The position numbers and the translations under genes are program-made. This document shows, piece by piece, positions 43,522-56,264 of a DNA stretch of 64,000 nt. The notes under the pieces are model-generated. The model made no database searches. It was not told the DNA's origin and was given only the letters and a program-made list of their open reading frames with translations. The DNA comes from Symsagittifera roscoffensis (taxonomy: Eukaryota; Xenacoelomorpha; Acoela; Convolutidae). The stretch is from NCBI RefSeq assembly GCF_963678635.1, contig NC_087064.1, forward strand, positions 61,187,548-61,251,547. The letters run 5' to 3'. The first letter of the stretch is position 1. Every line of letters begins with the position of its first letter.

Positions 43522-43594
43522 CGCCCAACGTGGGGCTCGAACCCACGACCCTTGGATTAAGAGTCCCATGCTCTACCGACTGAGCTAGCCGGGC
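43522..43594 (-). tRNA. tRNA-Lys(CUU) variant C42A
   Basis: G28-A42 mismatch; starts the A-C-B-C run that leads into element 3. Confidence 0.7.
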
Positions 43595-44351
43595 TGTATG
43601 ATGATAACTAACAGACTATGTTTGCTAATGATCATCCTTTTTCCGAAGTTTTTAGTTGAAATGTTTTTTCTGTTATATAAAATATAGAAAAATTGAAAAT
43701 ATTTTTTATTTGCCCTGAAGCTGTCCGTCATTTGGATTTGAAAAATATTTTTTTTATAGAAGATTATGAAAACTTCTTGCCCAATTTGGTGCTCGAACCC
43801 ATGACCCTGGGATTAAGAGTCTCATGCTCTACCGACTGAGCTAGCCGGGCTGTATGATGTCAACTAAGAGACTGTGTTTGCTAATGATCACCCTTTTTCC
43901 GAAATTTTTGTTGAATTGTTTTTTCTGTTGAATAAAATATAGAGGAATTGATAAGATTTTTTTTCAATTGCGTTTAAGCACTCCGTCAAACGGATTCGCA
44001 AAAGATTGTTTTTTGAATACCTTAAAGACTTTTCGCCCAACGTGGGGCTCGAACCCACGACCCTGGGAGGAAGAATTCCATGCTCTAACGACTGAGTTAG
44101 CCGGGCTGTATGATGTTAACTAAGAGACTGTGTTTGCTAATGATCATCTTTTTTCCGAAGTTTTTGGTTGAAATGTTTTTTCTGTTATATAAAATATAGA
44201 AAAATTGAAAAGATTTTTTATTTGCCCTGAAGCTGTCCGTCATTTGGATTTGAAAAATATTGTTTTTTTGAAGATTATGAAAAGTTTTTGCCCAATTTGG
44301 TGCTCGAACCCATGACCCTGGGATTAAGAGTCTCATGCTCTACGGACTGAG

Positions 44352-46004
44352 CTAGCCGGGCTGTATGATGTTAACTAAAAGACTGTGACAATCAGGAACG
44401 AACGGTTGATTAGCATGTGAAAAGTTTTCAGGCTGCGCAAAGAACACAGTCCCTCCACTTGTAATAGGAACAAAATTATTCGTAGGAACAATCGGAGTTA
44501 CTGCGGAAAAAACAGTTGTCGAAGGAACGTAGTGCTGTTGAGTTGACATTAAAGGGGTAGCAACAGCTGGTCTCCACAAATTACTATAAGGATTGTAGTG
44601 GTCACTTGAAAAGTTATAACTACTAACGGGAACACCCATATGCTGTTGTGATGGGGCTACAGGTGCTTGGTAGCCAGCTACTACTGATCCTGCAGTGTGA
44701 TGACTTAAAGAAACATGATTAACTGCTGTTGATGCAGGAACAAACGGTGTTACACCAGAAGGAACTTCTGCAGATGATGGCGGAGCAAAATAGTTTTCAG
44801 AAGTTACCGGGACTACTGAACCTGTGTTTGGATTGCCTAGCACCGGATGAGTGGACAAAAAAGTTTGCTGAGGCAAATTATTAGAAACAGGTTGAATGAC
44901 CTGCTGTAACCCTACTGGATTGTTAACGGAAACCTGCGATCGGACCAAATTCAACAAATTATGATGTTGTCCGTGAATGTGGTTACTGTAATACAATCCC
45001 GGATCACTAGAAGCTGCGGGGCGGTTATTCACGCCTGTAAAACTTGATGAGACCAAGTAATTTGTTGATGCAGGATAAGTTGCCTCAGGAGCTGTTGAAC
45101 GAACGTGCTGCTCTTGATTGGGAACTACAACAGCATCAGGCTGATTGTGGTCGACAGATTCGACCCAGTGACGCGTACGATCCTTTTCGTCTATTGATAG
45201 TTGTGGAGAGATTCGAGTTAAACCACTTTCCTCAGCATTCTCACTGATTTCTGACAACTCATCTTCTAACTCAAGCCCTTTCAACTCAATTTCTGCCAGT
45301 TTTTTCCTGTGTTCTTCAGCCAATTCTTCCAACTCTAAACGACTTTGTTGTTCTTTCAGTCTTAATGATACCTTTGCCTGCCTCTCAAGTTCCTCTTGTT
45401 GTTTCTTTAAAATCATTAAAACGCGCTTTTTCTCAGAAAGTGTTTTCGACGGAGCGGCGGTATAACTAGATTTCTGAGAGCCCGATTGCTGATGTCGGCT
45501 GCTTCGATGCGACAACTTAGAGCGGGTATCTGTTTTATGCGACCGGGGTTTTTCACTTTTTTCAGAATGATGAGAAATTTTTGAGCTGCTATCAATTTTG
45601 TCCGGCTCTGTTACTGTCTCAAAACTTGTTTTATATGTGATAGCTTTCTGCAAAACTTTATCGTTGCTTTGAGTCAACTTATGAAGCCACATATCCTGTG
45701 CCGGTATCAATTCGTCGGGATTGGCACTTTTTGCAGCCATATCAATCAACTCAGTATTTATCTCGACCGCTTGCTCTATATAGTTCCTACACTTTTCAAT
45801 ATAAGTATCAATTTTTGAGCAACGACTCTGACTCTCTATGTATTCTAAAATTATCTCGTGGCATTTATAAAGTTCGTTTTCGAGAGTGCTACGTTTCTCA
45901 AACAACTTCTTAATTTTCTTCTGAAACTTAACTTCCATGCTTAATAATTTCAGAAATAAACGACTCTCAGAACATACTGTATTTTCACTCAAGTAAATCC
46001 ACAA
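44352..46004 (-). CDS. Gag N-terminal region of element 3 with array tail
   Basis: 550 codons, open. Relative to element 1 it has Glu to Lys (VLQKA), Val to Ile (SSKISHH) and Ser to Leu (HNLLN); the last is shared with the fragment at 13754. The tail HSLLVNIIQPG and stop come from the array. Confidence 0.78.
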   Translation of the reverse strand: MWIYLSENTVCSESRLFLKLLSMEVKFQKKIKKLFEKRSTLENELYKCHEIILEYIESQSRCSKIDTYIEKCRNYIEQAVEINTELIDMAAKSANPDELIPAQDMWLHKLTQSNDKVLQKAITYKTSFETVTEPDKIDSSSKISHHSEKSEKPRSHKTDTRSKLSHRSSRHQQSGSQKSSYTAAPSKTLSEKKRVLMILKKQQEELERQAKVSLRLKEQQSRLELEELAEEHRKKLAEIELKGLELEDELSEISENAEESGLTRISPQLSIDEKDRTRHWVESVDHNQPDAVVVPNQEQHVRSTAPEATYPASTNYLVSSSFTGVNNRPAASSDPGLYYSNHIHGQHHNLLNLVRSQVSVNNPVGLQQVIQPVSNNLPQQTFLSTHPVLGNPNTGSVVPVTSENYFAPPSSAEVPSGVTPFVPASTAVNHVSLSHHTAGSVVAGYQAPVAPSQQHMGVPVSSYNFSSDHYNPYSNLWRPAVATPLMSTQQHYVPSTTVFSAVTPIVPTNNFVPITSGGTVFFAQPENFSHANQPFVPDCHSLLVNIIQPG

Positions 46005-46008
46005 ACTT

Positions 46009-47485
46009 TTACCTGGCGTTAAAGTTAAAGCTTAAACTGGGCTTTGTGAAACAAGTCTCTTTCACGCGCTTTTGGGACGGTGCGGATAGTATACGGAGCG
46101 CGTGATCCAAGGAACTAGCTCCTAGAATGAATACCATACACTCAAGAGACCTATGCGTCGGCTACGTTACGCTAAAGTACCAATGGGGTGGGGAAATTAA
46201 GTAGGTAGGTTGAACTCCAACAACGCACACGGAGTAAACCTGAGGATGAAAGAATTCAACTTAACTCACTTAATATCACCGTACCTGACCACTTAACATT
46301 AGTGTCGCGCAACGAAGTCAATAATCGGACGGGCTGAAACGGCTTATATTTACTTGAAGCGTACTGGCTTTCAGTTTCACCAATGTGGGTGGGGGATCAG
46401 GCAAATTGGTTAAGTTCCAACAACACACGCGGAAAAAACCTGAATATGAAAAAACTCAACTTAATTTGCCTGATATTTCGCTACCAGACCACTTACCATA
46501 AGGTTGGTGTCATGTTACAGCACAGTTTCGCAGAATTATGGGGACGTTTTGAGGAATTTTTGGCGATTTTTTACTTTTTTCCCAAAATTTTTCGGAAAAC
46601 TTTGGTCAGCAGGTTCGAGTCGTAAACCAATCCAAAAAACTAGTCTAGTAACCCTTGTCTATGATCCGATTTTTTGGATTTTCAATCCGCTCACAATTAC
46701 CCAAAAATTTGTGTTATCGGGAAAATTACCACTTGTAGCTTGCTTTGAGTTGGGATACACAATAAGACACCGTATGTAATTTTATTGCACAAAAAAGTTT
46801 ATAAAAACTAGATGAGTCTTACAGTTTTTTGACGATTTTTTGGAGATTGGGCGGTCACCGGTTTTCGGATTATCAAACCATCGGCCAGACGCAGAGAAAT
46901 TGTTCCATGATTGCTTCTATCACTTACACAAAACGTCTGTAGCTGGCTTGCGCTTGACAACTCAATCGACACCTGAATTTCTCGGTAGGCCTCTCTGAAT
47001 TTCCTTTGTCAGTTTTTGATAAATAAGAAATATGTCGCGTCCGCTTTTCTGCTTTTTTCAGCTCCTCGCTGGGACTGATTGAATCTCGATTTAACAGCCT
47101 ATATAATCGGCGTTAGCTTAGGCCACTCGGCCAACTGGTACTCTGACGACTTTCGGCCAACTGGTACTCTGACGACTTTCGGCCAACTGGTACTCTGACG
47201 ACTTTCGGCCAACTGGTACTCTGACGACTTTCGGCCAACTGGTACTCTGACGACTTTCGGCCAACTGGTACTCTGACGACTTTCGGCCAACTGGTACTCT
47301 GACGACTTTCGGCCAACTGGTACTCTGACGACTTTCGGCCAACTGGTACTCTGACGGAAGGATACACTCGGGTCCGCCAAAAACAGTGGTCCCTTGTTGT
47401 GTTGCAATGGTAAACTCGAGTCCCTTGTGCTACAGAATCGGGTCCCTTGTGCTACAGAATCAGGTCCCTTGTGCTACAGAATCGG
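46009..47485 (-). other. 5' leader of element 3
   Basis: As in element 1, with both hairpin modules (46179-46300 and 46379-46502). It differs by a few bases, including AATATG for GGATG in the conserved loop of module 2. Confidence 0.66.
47129..47356. repeat. 26-bp minisatellite, element 3, 9 copies
   Basis: One 26-bp unit fewer than elements 1 and 2, which accounts for the offset change of 26 bp across it. Confidence 0.94.
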
Positions 47486-47503
47486 GTCCCTTGTGGGGCG
47501 CCA
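47486..47503 (-). promoter_or_regulatory. Primer binding site of element 3
   Basis: Unchanged TGGCGCCCCACAAGGGAC on the element strand. Confidence 0.68.
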
Positions 47504-47506
47504 AAA

Positions 47507-47985
47507 TGTGCGCTCAATCTCCACGGATTGTAAAAATATCGAATTTCAAACAATTTAATTCGAGCATTTTATCGGCAAAATAACTCGGTAACAATGAGAT
47601 TTCATAACAAAACTTTTTTATTGTTATCGGTAACATCGGCCACAATAAACTGCATAACTCAAAGCAAGCTGCAAAAATGGCCAGTATTTGTCCTTGAGAC
47701 AAATTGCTCTTTTTAAAGGTCAGCCTTAACCAAGGCTGAACCAAATTAGAGCGAAAAGACGGTTAAAATGGGTTTTGGGGGGAACGAACCTGGTTACGGA
47801 GCATCCCATCAAGTTCGGTGCACATACGAGTTCTAGAAAGGAAATGACCTAGGCGAGATTCGAACCGGCGCCGAAACCGCCGGGACGCACCATGTATACG
47901 CTCGGCTACTGTCCCTATATGCATTTATATTTTGGTTCAGTTTTATGCATTTATACTCTCGCACATTTACATTTGCGCTGCAACA
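47507..47985 (-). repeat. 5' LTR of element 3
   Basis: 479 bp. Carries the three bases typical of the 5' LTRs of elements 1 and 2, plus its own changes near 47783 (GGGGAACG) and 47856. Confidence 0.9.
47846..47915 (-). other. tRNA-like Pol III promoter in LTR of element 3
   Basis: B box is kept; one substitution next to it (AATCTCGCC for AATCCCGCC). Confidence 0.55.
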
Positions 47986-49285
47986 AATACCATAAAGACT
48001 TTTCGCCCACCGTGGGGCTCGAACCCACGACCCTGGGAGGAACACTTCCATGCTCTAACGGTTGAGCTAGCCGGGCTGTATGATGATAACCAAGAGACTG
48101 TGTTTGGTAATGATCATCCTTTTTCCGAAATTTTCGATTGAACTGTTTTTTTTGTTATATAAAACATAGAAGAATTGAAAAGGTGTTTTTAATTTGCTTT
48201 TAAGCTCTCCGTCAATTGGATTTGCAAAATATTGTTTTTTGAACATAAAAAATTTTCGCCCAACGTGGGGCTCGACCCCACGACCCTGGGAGGAAGAATT
48301 CCATGCTCTAACGACTGAGCTAGCAGGGCTGTATGATGTCAACTAAGAGACTGTGTTTGCTAATGATCATCCTTTTTCCGAAGTTTTTGGTTGAAATGTT
48401 TTTTCTGTTATATAAAGTATAGAAAAATTGAAAAGATTTTTTATTTGCCCTGAAGCTGTCCGTCATTTGGATTTGGAAAATATTGTTTTTTTTTTGAAGA
48501 TTATGAAAACTTTTCGCCTAATTTGGTGCTCGAACCAATGAGCCTGGGATTAAGAGTCTCATGCTGTACCGACTGAGCTAGCGGGGCTGTATGATGTTAA
48601 CTAAGAGACTATGTTTGCTAATGATCACCCTTTTTCCGAAATTTTTGTTGAATTGTTTTTTCTGTTGAATAAAATATAGAGGAATTGATAAAGTTTTTTT
48701 TTCAATTGCGTTTAAGCACTCCGTCAAATGGATTCGCAAAAGATTGTTTTTTGAATACCATAAAGACTTTTCGCCCAACGTGGGGCTCGAACCCACGACC
48801 CTGGGAGGAAGAATTCCATGCTCTAACGACTGAGCTAGCCGGGCTGTATGATGTTAACTAAGAGACTGTGTTTGGTAATGATCATCCTTTTTCCGAAGTT
48901 TTTGGTTGAAGTGTTTTTTCTGTTATATAAAATATAGAAAAATTGAAAAGATTTTTTATTTTCCCTGAAGCTGTCCGTCATTTGGATTTGAAAAATATTA
49001 TTTTTTTTAGAAGATTATGAAAACTTTTTGCCCAATTTGGTGCTCGAACCCATGACCCTGGGATTAAGAGTCTCATGCTCTACCGACTGAGCTAGCCGGG
49101 CTGTATGATGTCAACTAAGAGACTGTGTTTGCTAATGATCACCCTTTTTTCCGAAATTTTTGTTGAATTGTTTTTTCTGTTGAATAAAATGTAGAGGAAT
49201 TGATAAGGTTTTTTTTCAATTGCGTTTAAGCTTTCCGTCAAATGGATTCGCAAAAGATTGTTTTTTGAATACCATAAAGACTTTT

Positions 49286-49358
49286 CGCCCAACGTGGGGC
49301 TCGAACCCACGACCCTGGGATTAAGAGTCCCATGCTCTACCGACTGAGCTAGCCGGGC
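49286..49358 (-). tRNA. tRNA-Lys(CUU), consensus
   Basis: Exact class A copy; trailer TCTTT, weak terminator. Confidence 0.88.
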
Positions 49359-49798
49359 TGTATGATGTTAACTAAGAGACTGTGTTTGGTAATGATCATC
49401 CTTTTTCCGAAGTTTTTGGTTGAAATGTTTTTTCTGTTATATAAAATATAGAAAAATTGAAAATATTTTTTATTTGCCCTGAAGCTGTCCGTCATTTGGA
49501 TTTGAAAAATATTGTTTTTTTTAGAAGATTATGAAAACTTCTTGCCCAATTTGGTGCTCGAACCCATGACCCTGGGATTAAGAGTCTCATGCTCTACCGA
49601 CTGAGCTAGCCGGGCTGTATGATGTCAACTAAGAGACTGTGTTTGCTAATGATCACCCTTTTTCCGAAATTTTTGTTGAATTGTTTTTTCTGTTGAATAA
49701 AATATAGAGGAATTGATAAGGTTTTTTTTCAATTGCGTTTAAGCACTCCGTCAAATGGATTCGCAAAAGATTGTTTTTTGAATACCATTAAGACTTTT

Positions 49799-49871
49799 CG
49801 CCCAACGTGGGGCTCGAACCCACGACCCTTGGATTAAGAGTCCCATGCTCTACCGACTGAGCTAGCCGGGC
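49799..49871 (-). tRNA. tRNA-Lys(CUU) variant C42A
   Basis: G28-A42 mismatch; trailer TCTTAAT, no T run. Confidence 0.68.
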
Positions 49872-50824
49872 TGTATGATGATAACTAACAGACTATGTTT
49901 GCTAATGATCATCCTTTTTCCGAAGTTTTTAGTTGAAATGTTTTTTCTGTTATATAAAATATAGAAAAATTGAAAATATTTTTTATTTGCCCTGAAGCTG
50001 TCCGTCATTTGGATTTGAAAAATATTTTTTTTTAGAAGATTATGAAAACTTCTTGCCCAATTTGGTGCTCGAACCCATGACCCTGGGATTAAGAGTCTCA
50101 TGCTCTACCGACTGAGCTAGCCGGGCTGTATGATGTCAACTAAGAGACTGTGTTTGCTAATGATCACCCTTTTTCCGAAATTTTTGTTGAATTGTTTTTT
50201 CTGTTGAATAAAATATAGAGGAATTGATAAGATTTTTTTCAATCGCTTTTAAGCACTCCGTCAAACGGATTCGCAAAAGATTGTTTTTTGAATACCTTAA
50301 AGACTTTTCGCCCAACGTGGGGCTCGAACCCACGACCCTGGGAGGAAGAATTCCATGCTCTAACGACTGAGCTAGCCGGGCTGTATGATGTTAACTAAGA
50401 GACTGTGTTTGGTAATGATCATCCTTTTTCCGAAGTTTTTGGTTGAAATGTTTTTTCTGTTATATAAAATATAGAAAAATTGAAAAGATTTTTTATTTTC
50501 CCTGAAGCTGTCCGTCATTTGGATTTGAAAAATATTATTTATTTTAGAAGATTATGAAAACTTTTTGCCCAATTTGGTGCTCGAACCCATGACCCTGGGA
50601 TTAAGAGTCTCATGCTCTACCGACTGAGCTAGCCGGGCTGTATGATGTCAACTAAGAGACTGTGTTTGCTAATGATCACCCTTTTTTCCGAAATTTTTGT
50701 TGAATTGTTTTTTCTGTTGAATAAAATGTAGAGGAATTGATAAGGTTTTTTTTTTCAATTGCGTTTAAGCACTCCGTCAAATGGATTCGCAAAAGATTGT
50801 TTTTTGAATACCATAAAGACTTTT

Positions 50825-50897
50825 CGCCCAACGTGGGGCTCGAACCCACGACCCTGGGATTAAGAGTCCCATGCTCTACCGACTGAGCTAGCCGGGC
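50825..50897 (-). tRNA. tRNA-Lys(CUU), consensus
   Basis: Exact class A copy; trailer TCTTT, weak terminator. Confidence 0.88.
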
Positions 50898-51337
50898 TGT
50901 ATGATGTTAACTAAGAGACTGTGTTTGGTAATGATCATCCTTTTTCCGAAGTTTTTGGTTGAAATGTTTTTTCTGTTATATAAAATATAGAAAAATTGAA
51001 AATATTTTTTATTTGCCCTGAAGCTGTCCGTCATTTGGATTTGAAAAATATTGTTTTTTTTAGAAGATTATGAAAACTTCTTGCCCAATTTGGTGCTCGA
51101 ACCCATGACCCTGGGATTAAGAGTCTCATGCTCTACCGACTGAGCTAGCCGGGCTGTATGATGTCAACTAAGAGACTGTGTTTGCTAATGATCACCCTTT
51201 TTCCGAAATTTTTGTTGAATTGTTTTTTCTGTTGAATAAAATATAGAGGAATTGATAAGGTTTTTTTTCAATTGCGTTTAAGCACTCCGTCAAATGGATT
51301 CGCAAAAGATTGTTTTTTGAATACCATTAAGACTTTT

Positions 51338-51410
51338 CGCCCAACGTGGGGCTCGAACCCACGACCCTTGGATTAAGAGTCCCATGCTCTACCGACTGAG
51401 CTAGCCGGGC
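51338..51410 (-). tRNA. tRNA-Lys(CUU) variant C42A
   Basis: Same mismatch and same TCTTAAT trailer as 49799, so the two are copies of one block. Confidence 0.68.
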
Positions 51411-52360
51411 TGTATGATGATAACTAACAGACTATGTTTGCTAATGATCATCCTTTTTCCGAAGTTTTTAGTTGAAATGTTTTTTCTGTTATATAAAATA
51501 TAGAAAAATTGAAAATATTTTTTATTTGCCCTGAAGCTGTCCGTCATTTGGATTTGAAAAATATTTTTTTTATAGAAGATTATGAAAACTTCTTGCCCAA
51601 TTTGGTGCTCGAACCCATGACCCTGGGATTAAGAGTCTCATGCTCTACCGACTGAGCTAGCCGGGCTGTATGATGTCAACTAAGAGACTGTGTTTGCTAA
51701 TGATCACCCTTTTTCCGAAATTTTTGTTGAATTGTTTTTTCTGTTGAATAAAATATAGAGGAATTGATAAGATTTTTTTTCAATCGCTTTTAAGCACTCC
51801 GTCAAACGGATTCGCAAAAGATTGTTTTTTGAATACCTTAGAGACTTTTCGCCCAACGTGGGGCTCGAACCCACGACCCTGGGAGGAAGAATTCCATGCT
51901 CTAACGACTGAGTTAGCCGGGCTGTATGATGTTAACTAAGAGACTGTGTTTGCTAATGATCATCTTTTTTCCGAAGTTTTTGGTTGAAATGTTTTTTCTG
52001 TTATATAAAATATAGAAAAATTGAAAAGATTTTTTATTTGCCTTGAAGCTGTCCGTCATTTGGATTTGAAAAATATTGTTTTTTTTGAAGATTATGAAAA
52101 GTTTTTGCCCAATTTGGTGCTCGAACCCATGACCCTGGGATTAAGAGTCTCATGCTCTACGGACTGAGCTAGCCGGGCTGTATGATGTTAGCTAAAAGAC
52201 TGTGTTTGCTAATGATCGCCTTTTTTCCGAAATTTTTGTTGAATTGTTTTTTCTGTTGAATAAAATATAGAGGAATTGTTAAGGTTTTTTTCAATTGCGT
52301 TGAAGCACTCCGTCAAATGGATTCGCAAAAGATTGTTTTTTGAATACCATAAAGACTTTT

Positions 52361-52433
52361 CTCCCAACGTGGGGCTCGAACCCACGACCCTGGGATTAAG
52401 AGTCCCATGCTCTACCGACTGAGCTAGCCGGGC
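52361..52433 (-). pseudogene. tRNA-Lys(CUU) variant C72A
   Basis: G1-A72 mismatch at the end of the acceptor stem; weak terminator. Confidence 0.62.
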
Positions 52434-53892
52434 TGTATGATGATAACTAAGAGACTGTGTTTGCTAATGATCATCCTTTTTCCGAAGTTTTTGGTTGAAA
52501 TGTTTTTTCTGTTATATAAAATATAGAAAAATTGAAAAGATTTTTTATTTGCCCTGAAGCTGTCCGTCATTTGGATTTGAAAAATATATTTTTTTTTGAA
52601 AATTATGAAAACTTTTCGCCCAATTTGGTGCTCGAACCCATGACCCTGGGAGGAAGATTTCCATGCTCTAACGACTGAGCTAGCCGGGCTGTATGATGTT
52701 AACTAAGAGACTGTGTTTGCTAATGATCATCCTTTTTCCGAAGTTTGTGGTTGAAATGTTTTTTCTGTTATATAAAATATAGAAAAATTGAAAAGATTTT
52801 TTGTTTGCCCTGAAGCTGTCCGTCATTTGGATTTGAAAAATATTTTTTTTGAAGATTATGAAATTTTTTCGCCCAATTAAGTGCTCGAACCCATGACCCT
52901 GGGATTAAGAGTCTCATGCTCTACCGACTGAGCTAGCCGGGCTGTATGATGTCAACTAAGAGACTGTGTTTGCTAATGATCACCCTTTTTCCGAAATTTT
53001 TGTTGAATTGTTTTTTTCTGTTGAATAAAATATAGAGGAATTGATAAGGTTTTTTTTCAATTGCGTTTAAGCACTCCGTCAAATGGATTCGCAAAAGATT
53101 GTTTTTTGAATACCATAAAGACTTTTCGCCCAACGTGGGGCTCGAACCCACGACCCTGGGAGGAAGAATTCCATGCTCTAACGACTGAGTTAGCCGGGCT
53201 GTATGATGTTAACTAAGAGACTGTGTTTGCTAATGATCACCCTTTTTCCGAAATTTTTGTTGAATTGTTTTTTCTGTTGAATAAAATATAGAGGAATTGA
53301 TAAGATTTTTTTTCAATCGCTTTTAAGCACTCCGTCAAACGGATTCGCAAAAGATTGTTTTTTGAATACCTTAAAGACTTTTCGCCCAACGTGGGGCTCG
53401 AACCCACGACCCTGGGAGGAAGAATTCCATGCTCTAACGACTGAGTTAGCCGGGCTGTATGATGTTAACTAAGAGACTGTGTTTGCTAATGATCATCTTT
53501 TTTCCGAAGTTTTTGGTTGAAATGTTTTTTCTGTTATATAAAATATAGAAAAATTGAAAAGATTTTTTATTTGCCCTGAAGCTGTCCGTCATTTGGATTT
53601 GAAAAATATTGTTTTTTTGAAGATTATGAAAAGTTTTTGCCCAATTTGGTGCTCGAACCCATGACCCTGGGATTAAGAGTCTCATGCTCTACGGACTGAG
53701 CTAGCCGGGCTGTATGATGTTAACTAAAAGACTGTGTTTGCTAATGATCGCCTTTTTTCCGAAATTTTTGTTGAATTGTTTTTTCTGTTGAATAAAATAT
53801 AGAGGAATTGTTAAGGTTTTTTTCAATTGCGTTGAAGCACTCCGTCAAATGGATTCGCAAAAGATTGTTTTTTGAATACCATAAAGACTTTT

Positions 53893-53965
53893 CTCCCAAC
53901 GTGGGGCTCGAACCCACGACCCTGGGATTAAGAGTCCCATGCTCTACCGACTGAGCTAGCCGGGC
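53893..53965 (-). pseudogene. tRNA-Lys(CUU) variant C72A
   Basis: Identical change to 52361; part of the 1,023-bp repeat. Confidence 0.62.
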
Positions 53966-54915
53966 TGTATGATGATAACTAAGAGACTGTGTTTGCTAAT
54001 GATCATCCTTTTTCCGAAGTTTTTGGTTGAATTGTTTTTTCTGTTGAATAAAATATAGAGGAATTGATAAGGTTTTTTTTCAATTGCGTTTAAGCACTCC
54101 GTCAAATGGATTCGCAAAAGATTGTTTTTTGAATACCATAAAGACTTTTCGCCCAACGTGGGGCTCGAACCCACGACCCTGGGAGGAAGAATTCCTTGCT
54201 CTAACGACTGAGTTAGCCGGGCTGTATGATGTTAACTAAGAGACTGTGTTTGCTAATGATCACCCTTTTTCCGAAATTTTTGTTGAATTGTTTTTTCTGT
54301 TGAATAAAATATAGAGGAATTGATAAGATTTTTTTTCAATCGCTTTTAAGCACTCCGTCAAACGGATTCGCAAAAGATTGTTTTTTGAATACCTTAAAGA
54401 CTTTTCGCCCAACGTGGGGCTCGAACCCACGACCCTGGGAGGAAGAATTCCATGCTCTAACGACTGAGATAGCCGGGCTGTATGATGTTAACTAAGAGAC
54501 TGTGTTTGCTAATGATCATCTTTTTTCCGAAGTTTTTGGTTGAAATGTTTTTTCTGTTATATAAAATATAGAAAAATTGAAAAGATTTTTTATTTGCCCT
54601 GAAGCTGTCCGTCATTTGGATTTGAAAAATATTGTTTTTTTGAAGATTATGAAAAGTTTTTGCCCAATTTGGTGCTCGAACCCATGACCCTGGGATTAAG
54701 AGTCTCATGCTCTACGGACTGAGCTAGCCGGGCTGTATGATGTTAACTAAAAGACTGTGTTTGCTAATGATCGCCTTTTTTCCGAAATTTTTGTTGAATT
54801 GTTTTTTCTGTTGAATAAAATATAGAGGAATTGTTAAGGTTTTTTTCAATTGCGTTGAAGCACTCCGTCAAATGGATTCGCAAAAGATTGTTTTTTGAAT
54901 ACCATAAAGACTTTT

Positions 54916-54988
54916 CTCCCAACGTGGGGCTCGAACCCACGACCCTGGGATTAAGAGTCCCATACTCTACCGACTGAGCTAGCCGGGC
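54916..54988 (-). pseudogene. tRNA-Lys(CUU) variant C72A, C25U
   Basis: Adds a G10-U25 wobble to the C72A mismatch. Confidence 0.6.
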
Positions 54989-55679
54989 TGTATGATGATA
55001 ACTAAGAGACTGTGTTTGCTAATGATCATCCTTTTTCCGAAGTTTTTGGTTGAAATGTTTTTTCTGTTATATAAAATATAGAAAAATTGAAAAGATTTTT
55101 TATTTGCCCTGAAGCTGTCCGTCATTTGGATTTGAAAAATATATATTTTTTGAAAATTATGAAAACTTTTCGCCCAATTTGGTGCTCGAACCCATGACCC
55201 TGGGAGGAAGATTTCCATGCTGTAACGACTGAGCTAGCCGGGCTGTATGATGTTAACTAAGAGACTGTGTTTGCTAATGATCATCCTTTTTCCGAAGTTT
55301 TTGGTTGAAATGTTTTTTCTGTTATATAAAATATAGAAAAATTGAAAAGATTTTTTGTTTGCCCTGAAGCTGTCCGCCATTTGGATTTGAAAAATATTTT
55401 TTTTGAAGATTATGAAATTTTTTCGCCCAATTAAGTGCTCGAACCCATGACCCTGGGATTAAGAGTCTCATGCTCTACCGACTGAGCTAGCCGGGCTGTA
55501 TGATGTCAACTAAGAGACTGTGTTTGCTAATGATCACCCTTTTTCCGAAATTTTTGTTGAATTGTTTTTTCTGTTGAATAAAATATAGAGGAATTGATAA
55601 GGTTTTTTTTCAATTGCGTTTAAGCACTCCGTCAAATGGATTCGCAAAAGATTGTTTTTTGAATACCATAAAGACTTTT

Positions 55680-55752
55680 CGCCCAACGTGGGGCTCGAAC
55701 CCACGACCCTGGGATTAAGACTCCCATGCTCTACCGACTGAGCTAGCCGGGA
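55680..55752 (-). pseudogene. tRNA-Lys(CUU) variant G1U, C32G
   Basis: First of the G1U copies: the unit ends GCCGGGA on the plus strand, giving a U1-C72 mismatch. Position 32 is also altered. Confidence 0.6.
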
Positions 55753-56191
55753 TGTATGATGTTAACTAAGAGACTGTGTTTGCTAATGATCATCCTTTTT
55801 CCGAAGTTTTTGGTTGAAATGTTTTTTCTGTTATATAAAATATAGAAAAATTGAAAAGATTTTTTATTTGCCCTGAAGCTGTCCGTCATTTGGATTTGAA
55901 AAATATTGTTTTTTTTGAAGATTATGAAAACTTTTCGCCCAATTTGGTGCTCGAACCCATGACCATGGGATTAAGAGTCTCATGCTCTACCGACTGAGCT
56001 AGCCGGGCTGTATGATGTTAACTAAGAGACTGTGTTTGCTAATGATCACCCTTTTTCCGAAATTTTTGTGGAATTGTTTTTTCTGTTGAATAAAATATAG
56101 AGGATTGATAAGGTTTTTTTTTCAATTGCGTTTAAGCACTCCGTCAAATGGATTCGTAAAAGATTGTTTTTTGAATACCATAAAAACTTTT

Positions 56192-56264
56192 CGCCTTACG
56201 TGGGGCTCGAACCCACGACCCTGGGATTAAGAGTCCCATGCTCTACCGACTGAGCTAGCCGGGA
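56192..56264 (-). pseudogene. tRNA-Lys(CUU) variant G1U, U68A, G69A
   Basis: Three acceptor-stem positions are lost. T5 terminator present. Confidence 0.6.

Larger units (their letters stand above)
39905..44387 (-). repeat. tRNA-Lys satellite array, segment 4
   Basis: Eighteen units. Class A: 41724, 42237, 43009, 43522. Class B: 39923, 40177, 40692, 41209, 42494, 44034. Class C: 40435, 40952, 41466, 41980, 42751, 43266, 43778, 44289. It parallels segment 2 unit by unit up to 42237. Then the five-unit block B-C-A-C-A of 41209-42309 recurs at 42494-43594 (1,285-bp step), an extra local duplication that segment 2 lacks. Most A copies have interrupted terminators. Joins element 3 at 44387/44388. 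Confidence 0.93.
44388..47985 (-). mobile_element. BEL/Pao element 3, truncated (gag N-terminus to 5' LTR)
   Basis: Contains 5' LTR, primer site, leader and gag N-terminus only; pol, protease and 3' LTR are absent, and array DNA takes over at the usual GACTGTG/ACAATC gag junction. AATAC follows the LTR (47986-47990), and the first unit to the right is the same odd class B copy that follows elements 1 and 2. So it descends from the same original insertion. Confidence 0.9.
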
